Origin: Ruminococcus sp.
GTDB lineage: Bacteria; Bacillota; Clostridia; Oscillospirales; Ruminococcaceae
Assembly: GCA_019420505.1 (NCBI GenBank)
Contig: JAHZHC010000014.1
Coordinates: 1-31,039 of the forward strand
DNA length: 31,039 nt
Direction: 5' to 3'
Shown here: piece by piece, positions 23,319 to 30,920 of the stretch
Numbering within the stretch: position 1 is the first letter of the stretch
Layout of the letters: each line of letters opens with the position of its first letter
Translations under genes and position numbers: made by a program
Notes under the pieces: generated by a model
The model's input: the letters and a program-made list of their open reading frames with translations, nothing else
Databases searched by the model: none
What the model was told of the DNA's origin: nothing

Positions 23319-23765
23319 TTGATCTTCACCACTGTTACCCGATCGCCCGAGGACACAATCAAACTGGGCGAAAAAATCGGAAATCTTTTAAAAAGCGGAG
23401 ATATTGTCGCCTACAGCGGAGGACTCGGTGCAGGAAAAACCACCATAACAAGAGGAATTTCCATAGGACTGGGACTTGGAGATGAGGTTATATCTCCTAC
23501 ATTTTCATTGGTCAATGAGTATTCCGGAGTTAATGCAAGGCTCTATCACTTCGATATGTACCGCATAACATCTTCTGAGGATCTGGAAACCACAGGATTT
23601 TATGATTATCTTGAGGACGGCGGCATTCTTGCAATTGAATGGTCTGAGAATATAGAATCCGAACTTCCTGAAAATACAATAAGGATCAATATAGAAAGAA
23701 TCGATGATAATTCAAGAAAAATTACGATAGATGGAGATGACCGCTTTGCGAATATTGGGGATTGA
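23319..23765 (+). CDS. tsaE: tRNA threonylcarbamoyladenosine synthesis ATPase TsaE
   Basis: A 148-residue P-loop protein. Walker A GGLGAGKTT (34-42), then SPTFSLVNEY and YHFDMYRI (switch and Walker B region), ending with AIEWSENI. TsaE binds the TsaB-TsaD pair and uses ATP to reset it during t6A formation on ANN-decoding tRNAs. Start is TTG 23319 with AAAGGA 9 nt upstream. It overlaps tsaB by ~20 nt, the usual order. Confidence 0.95.
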   Translation: MIFTTVTRSPEDTIKLGEKIGNLLKSGDIVAYSGGLGAGKTTITRGISIGLGLGDEVISPTFSLVNEYSGVNARLYHFDMYRITSSEDLETTGFYDYLEDGGILAIEWSENIESELPENTIRINIERIDDNSRKITIDGDDRFANIGD

Positions 23766-24432
23766 CACATCAGGAAAGATAGCTTCAGTTGCCTTAACTG
23801 ATGATGAAAAGCTGATCTGTGAAAAGATTTTATATACAAACCTGACTCATTCCCAGATCATAATGCCTACCATTCAGGAGGTTTTGGATAACTGCGGACT
23901 GACACTTGAAGATATTGACGCTGTTGCTGTTGCTGACGGTCCCGGTTCATATACTGGCTTGAGAATAGGTATTGCAGCTGTAAAAGGAATATGCCTTGGT
24001 GCACCGCATATAAAATGTGCGGGAATATCCACCCTTGAAGCATTGGCCTATAACTGCTCTGCATTCTGCGGAAGAATAATTTCTGTGATGAGGGCACGAC
24101 CTGATATTGTTTATGCAGGCGAATTCTTATCGGACGGCGAAAACATTTCACGAATAAGCAATGACAGAGTTTGTACGGAAGATGAAATTTTTCTGAAGCT
24201 TGATGTTTCAGAAAAGATTATGCTGACCGGCGACTATTGTACACAAATAAAACAAAAGTATTTCAGTAATGAGAAAAATGTGATCTGTACAGATAAAGCA
24301 CACAGGTTACAGCATGCGTCCTCACTTTGCATTGCGCTTGAAAACAATCCCGAATATTATACAGGCGCTGAAGGACTTGAAGTTGCATATCTTCAGGCTA
24401 CAAAAGCCGAAAAAGATAAAGCGCACAAATAA
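23746..24432 (+). CDS. tsaB: tRNA threonylcarbamoyladenosine synthesis protein TsaB
   Basis: A 228-residue protein of the ASKHA fold, the non-catalytic partner of TsaD. Features: RILGIDTSGKIASVA at the start, THSQIIMPTI, VADGPGSYTGLRIGIAAVKG and ISTLEALA. Start proposed at TTG 23746, which gives the standard M-x-I-L-x-I-D-T-S beginning and has GGAG 9 nt upstream; ATGs at 23731 and 23737 are in frame but lack a ribosome site. It overlaps tsaE and lies before the rimI remnant and rpiB. tsaD is not in the window. Confidence 0.93.
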   Translation: MRILGIDTSGKIASVALTDDEKLICEKILYTNLTHSQIIMPTIQEVLDNCGLTLEDIDAVAVADGPGSYTGLRIGIAAVKGICLGAPHIKCAGISTLEALAYNCSAFCGRIISVMRARPDIVYAGEFLSDGENISRISNDRVCTEDEIFLKLDVSEKIMLTGDYCTQIKQKYFSNEKNVICTDKAHRLQHASSLCIALENNPEYYTGAEGLEVAYLQATKAEKDKAHK

Positions 24433-24447
24433 TAAGAGGATATGGAA

Positions 24448-24507
24448 ATGGAATTCAGTGAACTTTTTACACTTGAACAACTATTGCCGCATATATGGAT
24501 AGAATAG
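24448..24507 (+). pseudogene. Probable N-terminal remnant of rimI (19 aa)
   Basis: Between tsaB and rpiB, AAGAGGA is followed at 7 nt by ATG GAA TTC, giving MEFSELFTLEQLLPHIWIE and a TAG. This resembles the first ~20 residues of the ribosomal-protein N-acetyltransferase RimI (x-x-L-x-x-E-Q-L-x-x-I-x-x-I-E), whose gene commonly follows tsaB in Clostridia. The GNAT core is gone; rpiB's Shine-Dalgarno begins 11 nt after the stop. I read it as the stub left by an internal deletion. A chance mini-ORF is possible. Confidence 0.5.
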
Positions 24508-24530
24508 CAGAACATACGGAGGTAAAGAAA

Positions 24531-24974
24531 ATGAAAATTGCAATAGGAAATGATCATGCCGCACCTGAGCTTAAGCTTGCGGTAATTGAACATCTTAAAG
24601 ACAAAAATATTGAGTGTGTTGATTTGGGCTGCGCTGTGGGAGAAAAATGTGATTATCCCGATGCGGCTAAGGCAGTTTGTGAAAAGGTTGCCGGCGGTGA
24701 ATGTGATTTGGGAATACTTATTTGCGGAACCGGAGTCGGAATGTCTATTGCTGCAAATAAGGTAAAAGGAATAAGAGCAGCTTGCTGTTCAGATTATTTT
24801 TCTGCAAGACTTACAAGAGAACACAACAATGCCAATGTACTTTGCTTCGGAGCAAGGGTTATAGGCGAGGGTACTGCTATGGATCTGGTTGACACTTTTG
24901 TAGATACGCCATATTCCAATGAAGAAAGGCATCAGAAAAGAATTGATCTGATCACAGAGTTAGAAAAAGCTTAG
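24531..24974 (+). CDS. rpiB: Ribose-5-phosphate isomerase B
   Basis: A 147-residue RpiB/LacA-LacB-type sugar-phosphate isomerase. GNDHAAPELK (6-15) binds the phosphate/ring, DYPD follows, and the catalytic loop GILICGTGVGMSIAANK contains Cys65, the general base; REHNNANVLCFGARVIG completes the site. It interconverts ribose-5-P and ribulose-5-P. Start fixed at ATG 24531 by GGAGG 8 nt upstream. A farther in-frame ATG would overlap the rimI remnant and is unlikely. Confidence 0.95.
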   Translation: MKIAIGNDHAAPELKLAVIEHLKDKNIECVDLGCAVGEKCDYPDAAKAVCEKVAGGECDLGILICGTGVGMSIAANKVKGIRAACCSDYFSARLTREHNNANVLCFGARVIGEGTAMDLVDTFVDTPYSNEERHQKRIDLITELEKA

Positions 24975-25328
24975 CGCAGACAGCTCAGAGCATGATATCT
25001 GTTTGCAACAGTTCACTGTTCTGACCTTGCTGCCGTGAAAAGGTTTAAAAAACCTGAAACAAGAATTCATTTCTTAAAAAGCTTGACCTGAAATTTTATA
25101 TTCGGAAAATATAGTTAATAGATTTTTTGGCGGACAATGTTCGCCTTTTTTTATAACTTAGACAAGATGTCCCCCACTGATTACAGATTGACAAAAGTTA
25201 ACCCTTGCCACGCCCCATAACGGGCAAGCCCTTATTGAATTAAATATTGAAACCTGCCCAACCCTTTCTTAAAAACTGCCACTATATTATTGAAACAGGT
25301 TTCAATCCAATGCTTCCGGAGGCGCAAA
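24975..25328. other. rpiB-sigma factor intergenic region
   Basis: About 350 bp. It holds a terminator at 25129-25152 and, at 25167-25239, a sequence sharing ATGTCCCCC and GCCCTTATTGAA with 22043-22111. Inside this copy, CTTGCC and GGCAAG (around 25204-25227) can pair. No clear promoter for the sigma-factor gene was found. Confidence 0.5.
25129..25152 (+). terminator. Terminator of the DUF3810-tsaE-tsaB-rpiB cluster
   Basis: GGCGGAC, AAT loop, GTTCGCC (7 bp including one G-U), followed by T7. Confidence 0.88.
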
Positions 25329-26975
25329 ATGGAAAAACAATATGCTGATAAACTGATTTTACAGTATCAAAACAAAATATTCGGATTTGCCCTTGAAAAA
25401 ATGCGGAATATTTCTCAGGCAGAAGAGCTTGCTTCCAACATTGTATGCGAGGTTTACAAATCGTTTTTAAATGCAGAAAACATTATAAATACCGACGGAT
25501 ATGTATACCGCATTGCAAGAAATGTTTATGCAAGGTTTATACATAGTCTTAACGAAGGCAAAAGCTTTGAAAACATATATGAAATTACGATGCCTTTTTA
25601 TGACGATGGTTTTTATAAGTCAGAAAATGAAGAGACATTGGCCGAACTTCGCCGCCAGATAGGATATCTCTCACAAAGACAGAGAACTATTATTTACCTT
25701 CATTATTATGAGAAAAAATCTGCAAAGGATATTGCACAGCGGCTTGGAATATCGGAGGGTACTGTTAAATGGCATTTGTCAGACGCACGGTCAGCTTTAA
25801 AGGAGGAACTAACCATGAAAAAATACAATGATGATCTTGCCGTAAATCCAATTAAATTCAGCTCAATGGGACATAACGGATATATCGGAGAAAAAGGCGA
25901 TACAAACGATATGTTTGACACTCAGCTAAAACAGAATATTGCTTTTGCCTGCTACTACGAACCGATGACGGCAGAAGAAATTGCAAGAAAAATCAATGTT
26001 CCTGTAACTTATGTTTCCGATGAACTTAAAATTCTTTGCGAATATGGGTATATTGACAGAATGGACAACACAAAAAATCCAAAGTTCCGCACTAATATGT
26101 TTATAACAGACAACAGGCTTTTTGATAATACTGAAGGTGAAATGCTCAAACACGCTGCAAAATTTATGTGTGACAACTTTTATCCGAAGGTATTTGAAGA
26201 CTTTGATCTTTCTGGTGACAACTGGGGATTTTCATGTGATGGAAACGATAAGAATTTCATGAAATATACACTTATAATGCTTTGTACAAATTTTGCTTAT
26301 TCAAAATATGACAACGATTATTGGAAAATCAATGACAAGCTTACGGTCAAACGTCCTGACGGGGGCTGTTTTATTGCTCATGCGGCAGTATCTGATGACT
26401 GTTGCAACAAAACAAAGTCAGAAAACGACCCATACTGGAGCTGCGGTTACATGACAAGGAACACCCAAACCAATTCCAGTATACAGGTAGACTGTCGTTT
26501 CAGCAACAGAAGTGATTTAACTTGGCGTGACAATCCGGACAGCGACTGGGATTCACTTTACACATTTATAAAAAATTACTGCAACCCCGATTCATTAACA
26601 ATTGAAGAATACAAGCGGCTTTGTGACAAAGGATATATTTTTGATGACAAGGTTCAGCTTATGACATGCAGATATTCTTCAGACGGCGTTCAAAACGGAT
26701 TTGATTTTTTAAAGAGAATTATCTGGAATAATGTATTTGTCAGCGATGAAATTAAAAAATACTGCCTTGACTTTGACGAACGCCATTATGAATATCAAAA
26801 GGACAAATATCCCAAACATATTCATCCAATTGTGAAACATTACAGCACAAGCGTTTTAAGCGGCGGACACTTTATTCCTTATCTAATTGAAGAAATGCTT
26901 GAAAGAGGCATGCTTAAACCGCTGACAGAATTACAGAAAAAGAATGTTTTTTCTGTTCTGGCTTTTACTGATTAA
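25329..26975 (+). CDS. ECF-like sigma factor with large C-terminal extension
   Basis: A 548-residue protein, start ATG 25329 with GGAGG 6 nt upstream. Residues ~5-75 are sigma region 2 (LILQYQNKIFGFALEKM, AEELASNIVCEVYKSFLN, GYVYRIARNVYARF). Residues ~105-160 are region 4 (LSQRQRTIIYLHYYEKKSAK, IAQRLGISEGTVKWHLSDAR). A normal ECF factor would end there. The next part has FDTQLKQNIAFACYYEPMTA and EEIARKINVPVTYVSDEL, a winged-helix-like unit (~195-245), then ~300 residues rich in Trp, Tyr and Cys without a recognised domain. No anti-sigma gene is adjacent, so the extension may be the sensor. I recall similar fusions in Clostridia; the signal is unknown. Confidence 0.85.
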   Translation: MEKQYADKLILQYQNKIFGFALEKMRNISQAEELASNIVCEVYKSFLNAENIINTDGYVYRIARNVYARFIHSLNEGKSFENIYEITMPFYDDGFYKSENEETLAELRRQIGYLSQRQRTIIYLHYYEKKSAKDIAQRLGISEGTVKWHLSDARSALKEELTMKKYNDDLAVNPIKFSSMGHNGYIGEKGDTNDMFDTQLKQNIAFACYYEPMTAEEIARKINVPVTYVSDELKILCEYGYIDRMDNTKNPKFRTNMFITDNRLFDNTEGEMLKHAAKFMCDNFYPKVFEDFDLSGDNWGFSCDGNDKNFMKYTLIMLCTNFAYSKYDNDYWKINDKLTVKRPDGGCFIAHAAVSDDCCNKTKSENDPYWSCGYMTRNTQTNSSIQVDCRFSNRSDLTWRDNPDSDWDSLYTFIKNYCNPDSLTIEEYKRLCDKGYIFDDKVQLMTCRYSSDGVQNGFDFLKRIIWNNVFVSDEIKKYCLDFDERHYEYQKDKYPKHIHPIVKHYSTSVLSGGHFIPYLIEEMLERGMLKPLTELQKKNVFSVLAFTD

Positions 26976-27074
26976 GTTCATTCAATTTAAAAGCCTCTCT
27001 ACTAATAGTCTTATTTTAAGTTTTTTTGCACGCAAACGTGCAACTTTGAATGAAATATGTCTAAGTTAAAACAA

Positions 27075-27112
27075 AAACCGTATACCTGCACAAAACAGGA
27101 TACGGTTTTTTG
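27075..27112 (+). terminator. Terminator after the sigma-factor gene
   Basis: AAACCGTA (27075-27082) and CCTG (27085-27088) pair with CAGG (27096-27099) and TACGGTTT (27101-27108) across a small bulge, then the T run continues to 27111. Confidence 0.9.
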
Positions 27113-27157
27113 TCTAATTTGACATATATTTTTATCATTATGATCAAATGCAGGAAT

Positions 27158-27434
27158 AGTGTTGGCGCACACGGCGCAATTCACGTTATCGGTTTGCAAT
27201 ATCTATAGTTTAGACCTCGCTGTGGTGAGTTTACAAGCATGGAAAATTTCTGTTTAAGTGTTGGCGCACACGGCGCAATTCACGTTATCGGTTTGCTATA
27301 TCTATAGCTTTGACCTCGCTGTGGTGAGCTTACAAGCATGGAAAATTTCTGTTTAAGTGTTGGCGCACACGGCGCAATTCACGTTATCGGTTTGCTATAT
27401 CTATAGCTTTGACCTCGCTGTGGTAAGTTTGCAA
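27158..27434. repeat. Tandem repeat, 99-bp unit, ~2.8 copies
   Basis: Copies at 27158-27256, 27257-27355 and 27356-27434 (last one partial). Copies 1 and 2 differ at four positions; copy 3 is identical to copy 2 as far as 27424. Each begins AGTGTTGGCGCACACGGCGC, contains a bulged hairpin (TTG-G-CGC with GCG-CAA) and a TCTATAG, and ends CATGGAAAATTTCTGTTTA. The unit is a multiple of three, and a frame from each ATG across the junction reads MENFCLSVGAHGAIHVIG, LLYL and stop. It lies downstream of both flanking transcripts (sigma factor and spoVG). Confidence 0.95.
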
Positions 27435-27452
27435 ATTCATTACAAAAGCATA

Positions 27453-27728
27453 CTAAGATTCGACACTTTGGCGGTCAAGTTCCATTTTATATGCTGAAAG
27501 AATCTGATTTTCCATTTCCTTTCTGATATCGCCGTTTATGGGATGGACAATGTCACGGAACATTCCGTTGTCATCACGTCGGCTTGGCATTGCGGCAAAC
27601 AGCCTTTCCTCACCCTGAACAATTTTTATGTCATGAATTGCGAGTACATTGTCTATAGTTATGCTGACAATTCCCTTAAGTTTGCCCTCTGTTATTAATT
27701 TTCTTACTCTTATTTCTGTAATAGTCAT
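27453..27728 (-). CDS. spoVG: SpoVG family nucleic-acid-binding regulator
   Basis: A 91-residue protein matching SpoVG along its length: TITEIRVRKLITEGKLKGIV, SITIDNVLAIHDIKIVQG, FAAMPSRRDDNGMFRDIVHP and an INGDIRKEMEN helix. SpoVG proteins bind DNA/RNA and affect sporulation septation, capsule and virulence genes. AAAGGA precedes the ATG. It is divergent from murC. No clear sigma-A or sigma-H promoter could be assigned in the ~170-bp shared gap. Confidence 0.96.
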   Translation of the reverse strand: MTITEIRVRKLITEGKLKGIVSITIDNVLAIHDIKIVQGEERLFAAMPSRRDDNGMFRDIVHPINGDIRKEMENQILSAYKMELDRQSVES

Positions 27729-27831
27729 TTTTTTCGTCCTTTCTTTGGTCGTTATTGGAACTTCTGTTTTAATTTTTGCCCCATTTCAAAAAAATATTCA
27801 AAAAGGGGTTTATTTTTTTTCAGAAATGTAC

Positions 27832-27837
27832 TATAAT
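27832..27837 (+). promoter_or_regulatory. Possible -10 element for murC
   Basis: TATAAT (27832-27837) lies about 60 nt before murC, but the -35 candidate at 17 bp (TTTATT) is poor. Upstream T/A-rich tracts may compensate. Confidence 0.4.
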
Positions 27838-27899
27838 ATATGTATAAAACTACAATTTGTTAATGGATTTTTTATTCTTTTATATAGAGGAGCATTATA

Positions 27900-29318
27900 A
27901 TGATCTCAAACGAAATGCTTAAAAACATACGCCGTGTTCATTTTATTGGTATCGGCGGTTCGGGAATGTATCCTTTAGCACAGATTTTACACAAACAGGG
28001 ATATATTATTTCAGGCTCTGACAACAATGAAACCGAAACGCTTGAAGCTGTAAGAAAGCTTGGCATTACCGTTTTTATGGGTCAGAGAGCAGAAAATATT
28101 AAGGGTGCAGAATTAATTGTTTATTCTGCGGCAATTATGGAGGATAATCCTGAACTTATTGCGGCAAAGGCAAGCTCTGCCGTCACTATTGAACGTTCTG
28201 AGATGCTGGGTTTGATTACGAGCCGGTATAAAAATGCTATCTGCATTTCAGGTACGCACGGAAAGACTACTACTTCCTCAATGCTGACACAGATATTTGT
28301 AGAAGAAGGCGTTGATTTATCCTGCGTTATAGGTGGAAAGCTTCCCAGCATCGGCGGTTCGGGACGGTCGGGAAACAGCGACATAATGGTATGTGAGGCC
28401 TGTGAGTTTGTAGACACGTTTCTTAAACTTTATCCTGACACAGCGGTTATCCTTAACGTTGACGAAGATCATCTTGATTATTTCGGAAGCTTGGAGAATA
28501 TAATAAAATCATTCAGACGGTTTGCATCTAAGGCTACTAAGGCACTGATTATAAACGGAGATGACGAAAACACTTTTAAAGCTGTTGACGGACTTGACAA
28601 AGAGATTATTACGTTTGGATTTGGCCGAAATAATGATTATTCAGCTGAAATTACTAATAAAAAAGGCTTACAGACTAACTTTGATTTATATTACAAGGGT
28701 GAAAAGCAAAGAAATTTTGCAATTCACGTTCCGGGAGATCACAATGTTCTGAATGCTCTTGCCGCTATTGCTTCTGCAAGATATGCGGGTGTATCAATGG
28801 ACGGAATTGAACTGGGGCTTCAGACGTTCAGAGGAGCTATCAGAAGATTTGAAAAAATCGATTATGTCAAGGGAATCACTGTTGTTGATGATTATGCACA
28901 TCACCCTCAGGAAATCACATGCACGCTGACGGCGGCAAAGGGACTTGATTTCAAGCGTGTCTGGGCAGTATTTCAGCCTTTCACATATTCCCGTACAGAG
29001 ATATTAATGGACGATTTTGTAAAGGCTTTATCTATTGCGGATATTCCTGTTATAACTGACATAATGGGCAGCCGTGAGAAAAACCTGCACGGCATTTATA
29101 GTGAACAGCTTGCACAAAAGATTGACGGGGCTGTATGGTTTGATACTCCTCATGAAATTGCAGACAGGCAGACAGCAGAACAAAAGGACAAGAATTTTAA
29201 TGAAATTATAGATTACATTTCAAAAAATGCACAAGAGGGAGATTTAGTTATTACTCTTGGCTGCGGAGATGTATATAAGCTGGCAAAGAAGCTGGCAAAA
29301 AGGCTTAGGGAAATCTGA
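27900..29318 (+). CDS. murC: UDP-N-acetylmuramate-L-alanine ligase
   Basis: A 472-residue Mur ligase that adds L-Ala to UDP-MurNAc in peptidoglycan synthesis. The N-terminal Rossmann-like domain has HFIGIGGSGMYPLAQIL (14-30) and SGSDNNETE. The ATP loop is ISGTHGKTTT (116-125), and the central domain has DEDHLDYFG and HNVLNALAA. The C-terminal domain starts at the DDYAHHPQEI motif. GAGGAG precedes the ATG. lexA follows after 41 bp, so murC, lexA and the zinc-ribbon gene are probably co-transcribed. Confidence 0.97.
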   Translation: MISNEMLKNIRRVHFIGIGGSGMYPLAQILHKQGYIISGSDNNETETLEAVRKLGITVFMGQRAENIKGAELIVYSAAIMEDNPELIAAKASSAVTIERSEMLGLITSRYKNAICISGTHGKTTTSSMLTQIFVEEGVDLSCVIGGKLPSIGGSGRSGNSDIMVCEACEFVDTFLKLYPDTAVILNVDEDHLDYFGSLENIIKSFRRFASKATKALIINGDDENTFKAVDGLDKEIITFGFGRNNDYSAEITNKKGLQTNFDLYYKGEKQRNFAIHVPGDHNVLNALAAIASARYAGVSMDGIELGLQTFRGAIRRFEKIDYVKGITVVDDYAHHPQEITCTLTAAKGLDFKRVWAVFQPFTYSRTEILMDDFVKALSIADIPVITDIMGSREKNLHGIYSEQLAQKIDGAVWFDTPHEIADRQTAEQKDKNFNEIIDYISKNAQEGDLVITLGCGDVYKLAKKLAKRLREI

Positions 29319-29359
29319 TACCGAAGTTTTCATACTTTGGGAAAGGGAACGATTATTAT

Positions 29360-29944
29360 ATGAAATTATCTGATAACGAAAGAAAGGTCTTTGAATACAT
29401 AAAACAAAGACTTGAAGAAGGGTATCCTCCGACAGTCAGAGAAATCTGTGCGGAATTCGGTTTTAAATCGACTTCGACTGCTCATCGTTATATTGCATCA
29501 TTAACCGAAAAGGGATTACTTGAAAAGGGCAACAATCAGAACCGTGCAATTAAGCTGGTCGGCAAACCCGGTATAAAGGTTCCGATTGTAGGTACTGTTA
29601 CGGCAGGTCAGCCGATTACTGCTATTGAAGATATCACCGGATATCTGAACTTTCATCCGGAAAAAAACTATGCTTATCCTTTGTTCGCTTTAAAGGTTAG
29701 AGGCGAATCTATGATCAATGCTGCTATTCTGGATGGAGATATAGTTATTGTGGAACAGATTCCGGTTGCAGAAAACGGAGAAATTGTTGTGGCATTGGTT
29801 GATAATGATTCGGCAACGGTAAAAAGATTTTACAAGGAAGACGGTCATTTCCGTTTACAGCCGGAAAATGACGCTATGGAGCCGATTATTACGGATAATG
29901 TTAGTATACTCGGCAAGGTTATTGCGGTTATGAGATACATTTGA
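29360..29944 (+). CDS. lexA: SOS repressor LexA
   Basis: A 194-residue protein. The N-terminal winged helix (1-70, PPTVREICAEFGFKSTSTAH) binds DNA and the C-terminal S24 peptidase domain self-cleaves on RecA contact. Cleavage site Ala82-Gly83 (TVTAGQPI); catalytic Ser117 (RGESMINAAI) and Lys155 (SATVKRFY) are all present, so it should be cleavable. GGGAAAGGGAAC precedes the ATG. No canonical Gram-positive SOS box (CGAAC-N4-GTTCG) is seen upstream; autoregulation, if any, uses a divergent site or the murC promoter. Confidence 0.97.
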   Translation: MKLSDNERKVFEYIKQRLEEGYPPTVREICAEFGFKSTSTAHRYIASLTEKGLLEKGNNQNRAIKLVGKPGIKVPIVGTVTAGQPITAIEDITGYLNFHPEKNYAYPLFALKVRGESMINAAILDGDIVIVEQIPVAENGEIVVALVDNDSATVKRFYKEDGHFRLQPENDAMEPIITDNVSILGKVIAVMRYI

Positions 29945-29979
29945 GGAATCATGACCAAATTAAAAAGGGATTTTAAATT

Positions 29980-30660
29980 ATGGAAAGAAAATGTTCGTCA
30001 TGCGGAGCAAGGATCAGTGACGGAATGAAAATTTGTGCTAACTGCGGTAAGGTTGTACCACCGCTTAGGACGGTTCGTTCGTCTGATTCATCCTATACAG
30101 TCAGGCAGAGAAATAACCAAAAAGTTAAAAGCATGCCTAAGCCTTCGAGGGAACAGTCTGCAAACAGACAGGCAATTCCGCAAAACAGGCAGGTAAAATC
30201 AAATCAAAATCGATCGGTGGCTTCGAAACCTTTAAAGAATCAGCAGGCGGTCATGCCGCAAAAGAAAACTTATGTTAAATCCGCAGGTAAAACGGAAAGC
30301 AATGTTAAATCAAAGGTTTTAAAATGCACAAAAATTGCTGCAGTTATACTGATTATATATGTTATAATCTCGGTAATACAGATTTTCAGAGTTCGTCTTT
30401 CGACTTATGATTTTAAGGTTGACATGAAGATGAGCAAGGAAAATTACGGTCAGGCAATAGACAGTTTTTTTGACGGAGGTCTTTGGACATACAACCCGTT
30501 CACATTTACTGTTACATACAAGGGAGAAAAACAGCGTGAGGGAGAATATGAACTTAAATTCTCAGCTGTTGGTTCGGTCAAGCTGAAAGCTGTTATTGTT
30601 GATGGGTCGGAAAAGGATTCTGACAGACTTGAATCGGCAATTATGGGGTTGTTTATTTAA
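29980..30660 (+). CDS. Zinc-ribbon single-pass membrane protein
   Basis: A 226-residue protein. The N terminus is a zinc ribbon (CSSCGARISDGMKICANCGK, Cys5, Cys8, Cys19, Cys22). A ~75-residue basic, Gln/Asn/Lys-rich linker follows, then one membrane helix (~117-138, AAVILIIYVIISVIQIF) and an extracellular ~85-residue domain (TFTVTYKGEKQREGEYELKF). Zinc-ribbon plus TM proteins are frequent in Firmicutes, with little known about function. Preceded by AAAGGGA, 35 nt after lexA, so possibly co-transcribed with it; a LexA-linked role is only a guess. Confidence 0.85.
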   Translation: MERKCSSCGARISDGMKICANCGKVVPPLRTVRSSDSSYTVRQRNNQKVKSMPKPSREQSANRQAIPQNRQVKSNQNRSVASKPLKNQQAVMPQKKTYVKSAGKTESNVKSKVLKCTKIAAVILIIYVIISVIQIFRVRLSTYDFKVDMKMSKENYGQAIDSFFDGGLWTYNPFTFTVTYKGEKQREGEYELKFSAVGSVKLKAVIVDGSEKDSDRLESAIMGLFI

Positions 30661-30742
30661 TAAGGCAACAAAAACAAGATGAAAATATAAATTTATCAGA
30701 TTCAGTTACTATAAGCACTGCTTCTGCCATTAACAAAAACAC

Positions 30743-30763
30743 GCCCTGCATTTAATGCAGGGC
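30743..30763. terminator. GC-rich hairpin downstream of the zinc-ribbon gene
   Basis: GCCCTGCAT / ATGCAGGGC with a TTA loop. On the plus strand it is followed only by ATTACAT; on the minus strand by GTGTTTTTGTT, so it would end minus-strand transcription better. Confidence 0.6.
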
Positions 30764-30829
30764 ATTACATATTATTTTAAACAGAAAAGAGTTTATAAGA
30801 GGACTATCTCTTTAGATTAAGATATTATA

Positions 30830-30867
30830 AAACACCGTTAGTTTAAAAGACTGACCGGTGTTTTTTT
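30830..30867 (+). terminator. Terminator downstream of the zinc-ribbon gene
   Basis: AAACACCG (30830-30837) pairs with CGGTGTTT (30856-30863), followed by more T to 30867; the apical part has imperfect pairing (AGT/ACT). The minus strand also has a TTTT after the stem, so it may serve both directions. Confidence 0.75.
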
Positions 30868-30920
30868 ATTATATAAGAAACTTCAATTTTTATTGAAAAT
30901 ATAGGTTTCATCCTTTCAAA

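Larger units (their letters stand above)
26976..27452. other. Intergenic region between the sigma factor and spoVG
   Basis: About 480 bp without a gene. It holds a small dyad TTGCACG-CAAA-CGTGCAA (27026-27043) without a U tract on its 3' side, a strong terminator (27075-27112) and the 99-bp tandem repeat (27158-27434). Confidence 0.6.
30661..30920. other. Intergenic region at the right end
   Basis: 260 bp with two hairpins (30743-30763 and 30830-30867) between the zinc-ribbon gene and the incoming minus-strand gene. No other gene-like frame was found. Confidence 0.6.

Noticed and set aside
24495..24530. Longer start for rpiB
   Set aside because: The added residues precede the normal MKIAIGNDH start and contain the GGAGG that serves ATG 24531.
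27026..27043. Hairpin TTGCACG-CAAA-CGTGCAA as a terminator
   Set aside because: The T run precedes the stem on the plus strand, and an A run follows on the minus strand, so neither direction fits intrinsic termination.
27158..27434. CRISPR-like array
   Set aside because: The whole 99-bp unit is conserved; there are no short repeats separated by unique spacers, and no cas genes are near.
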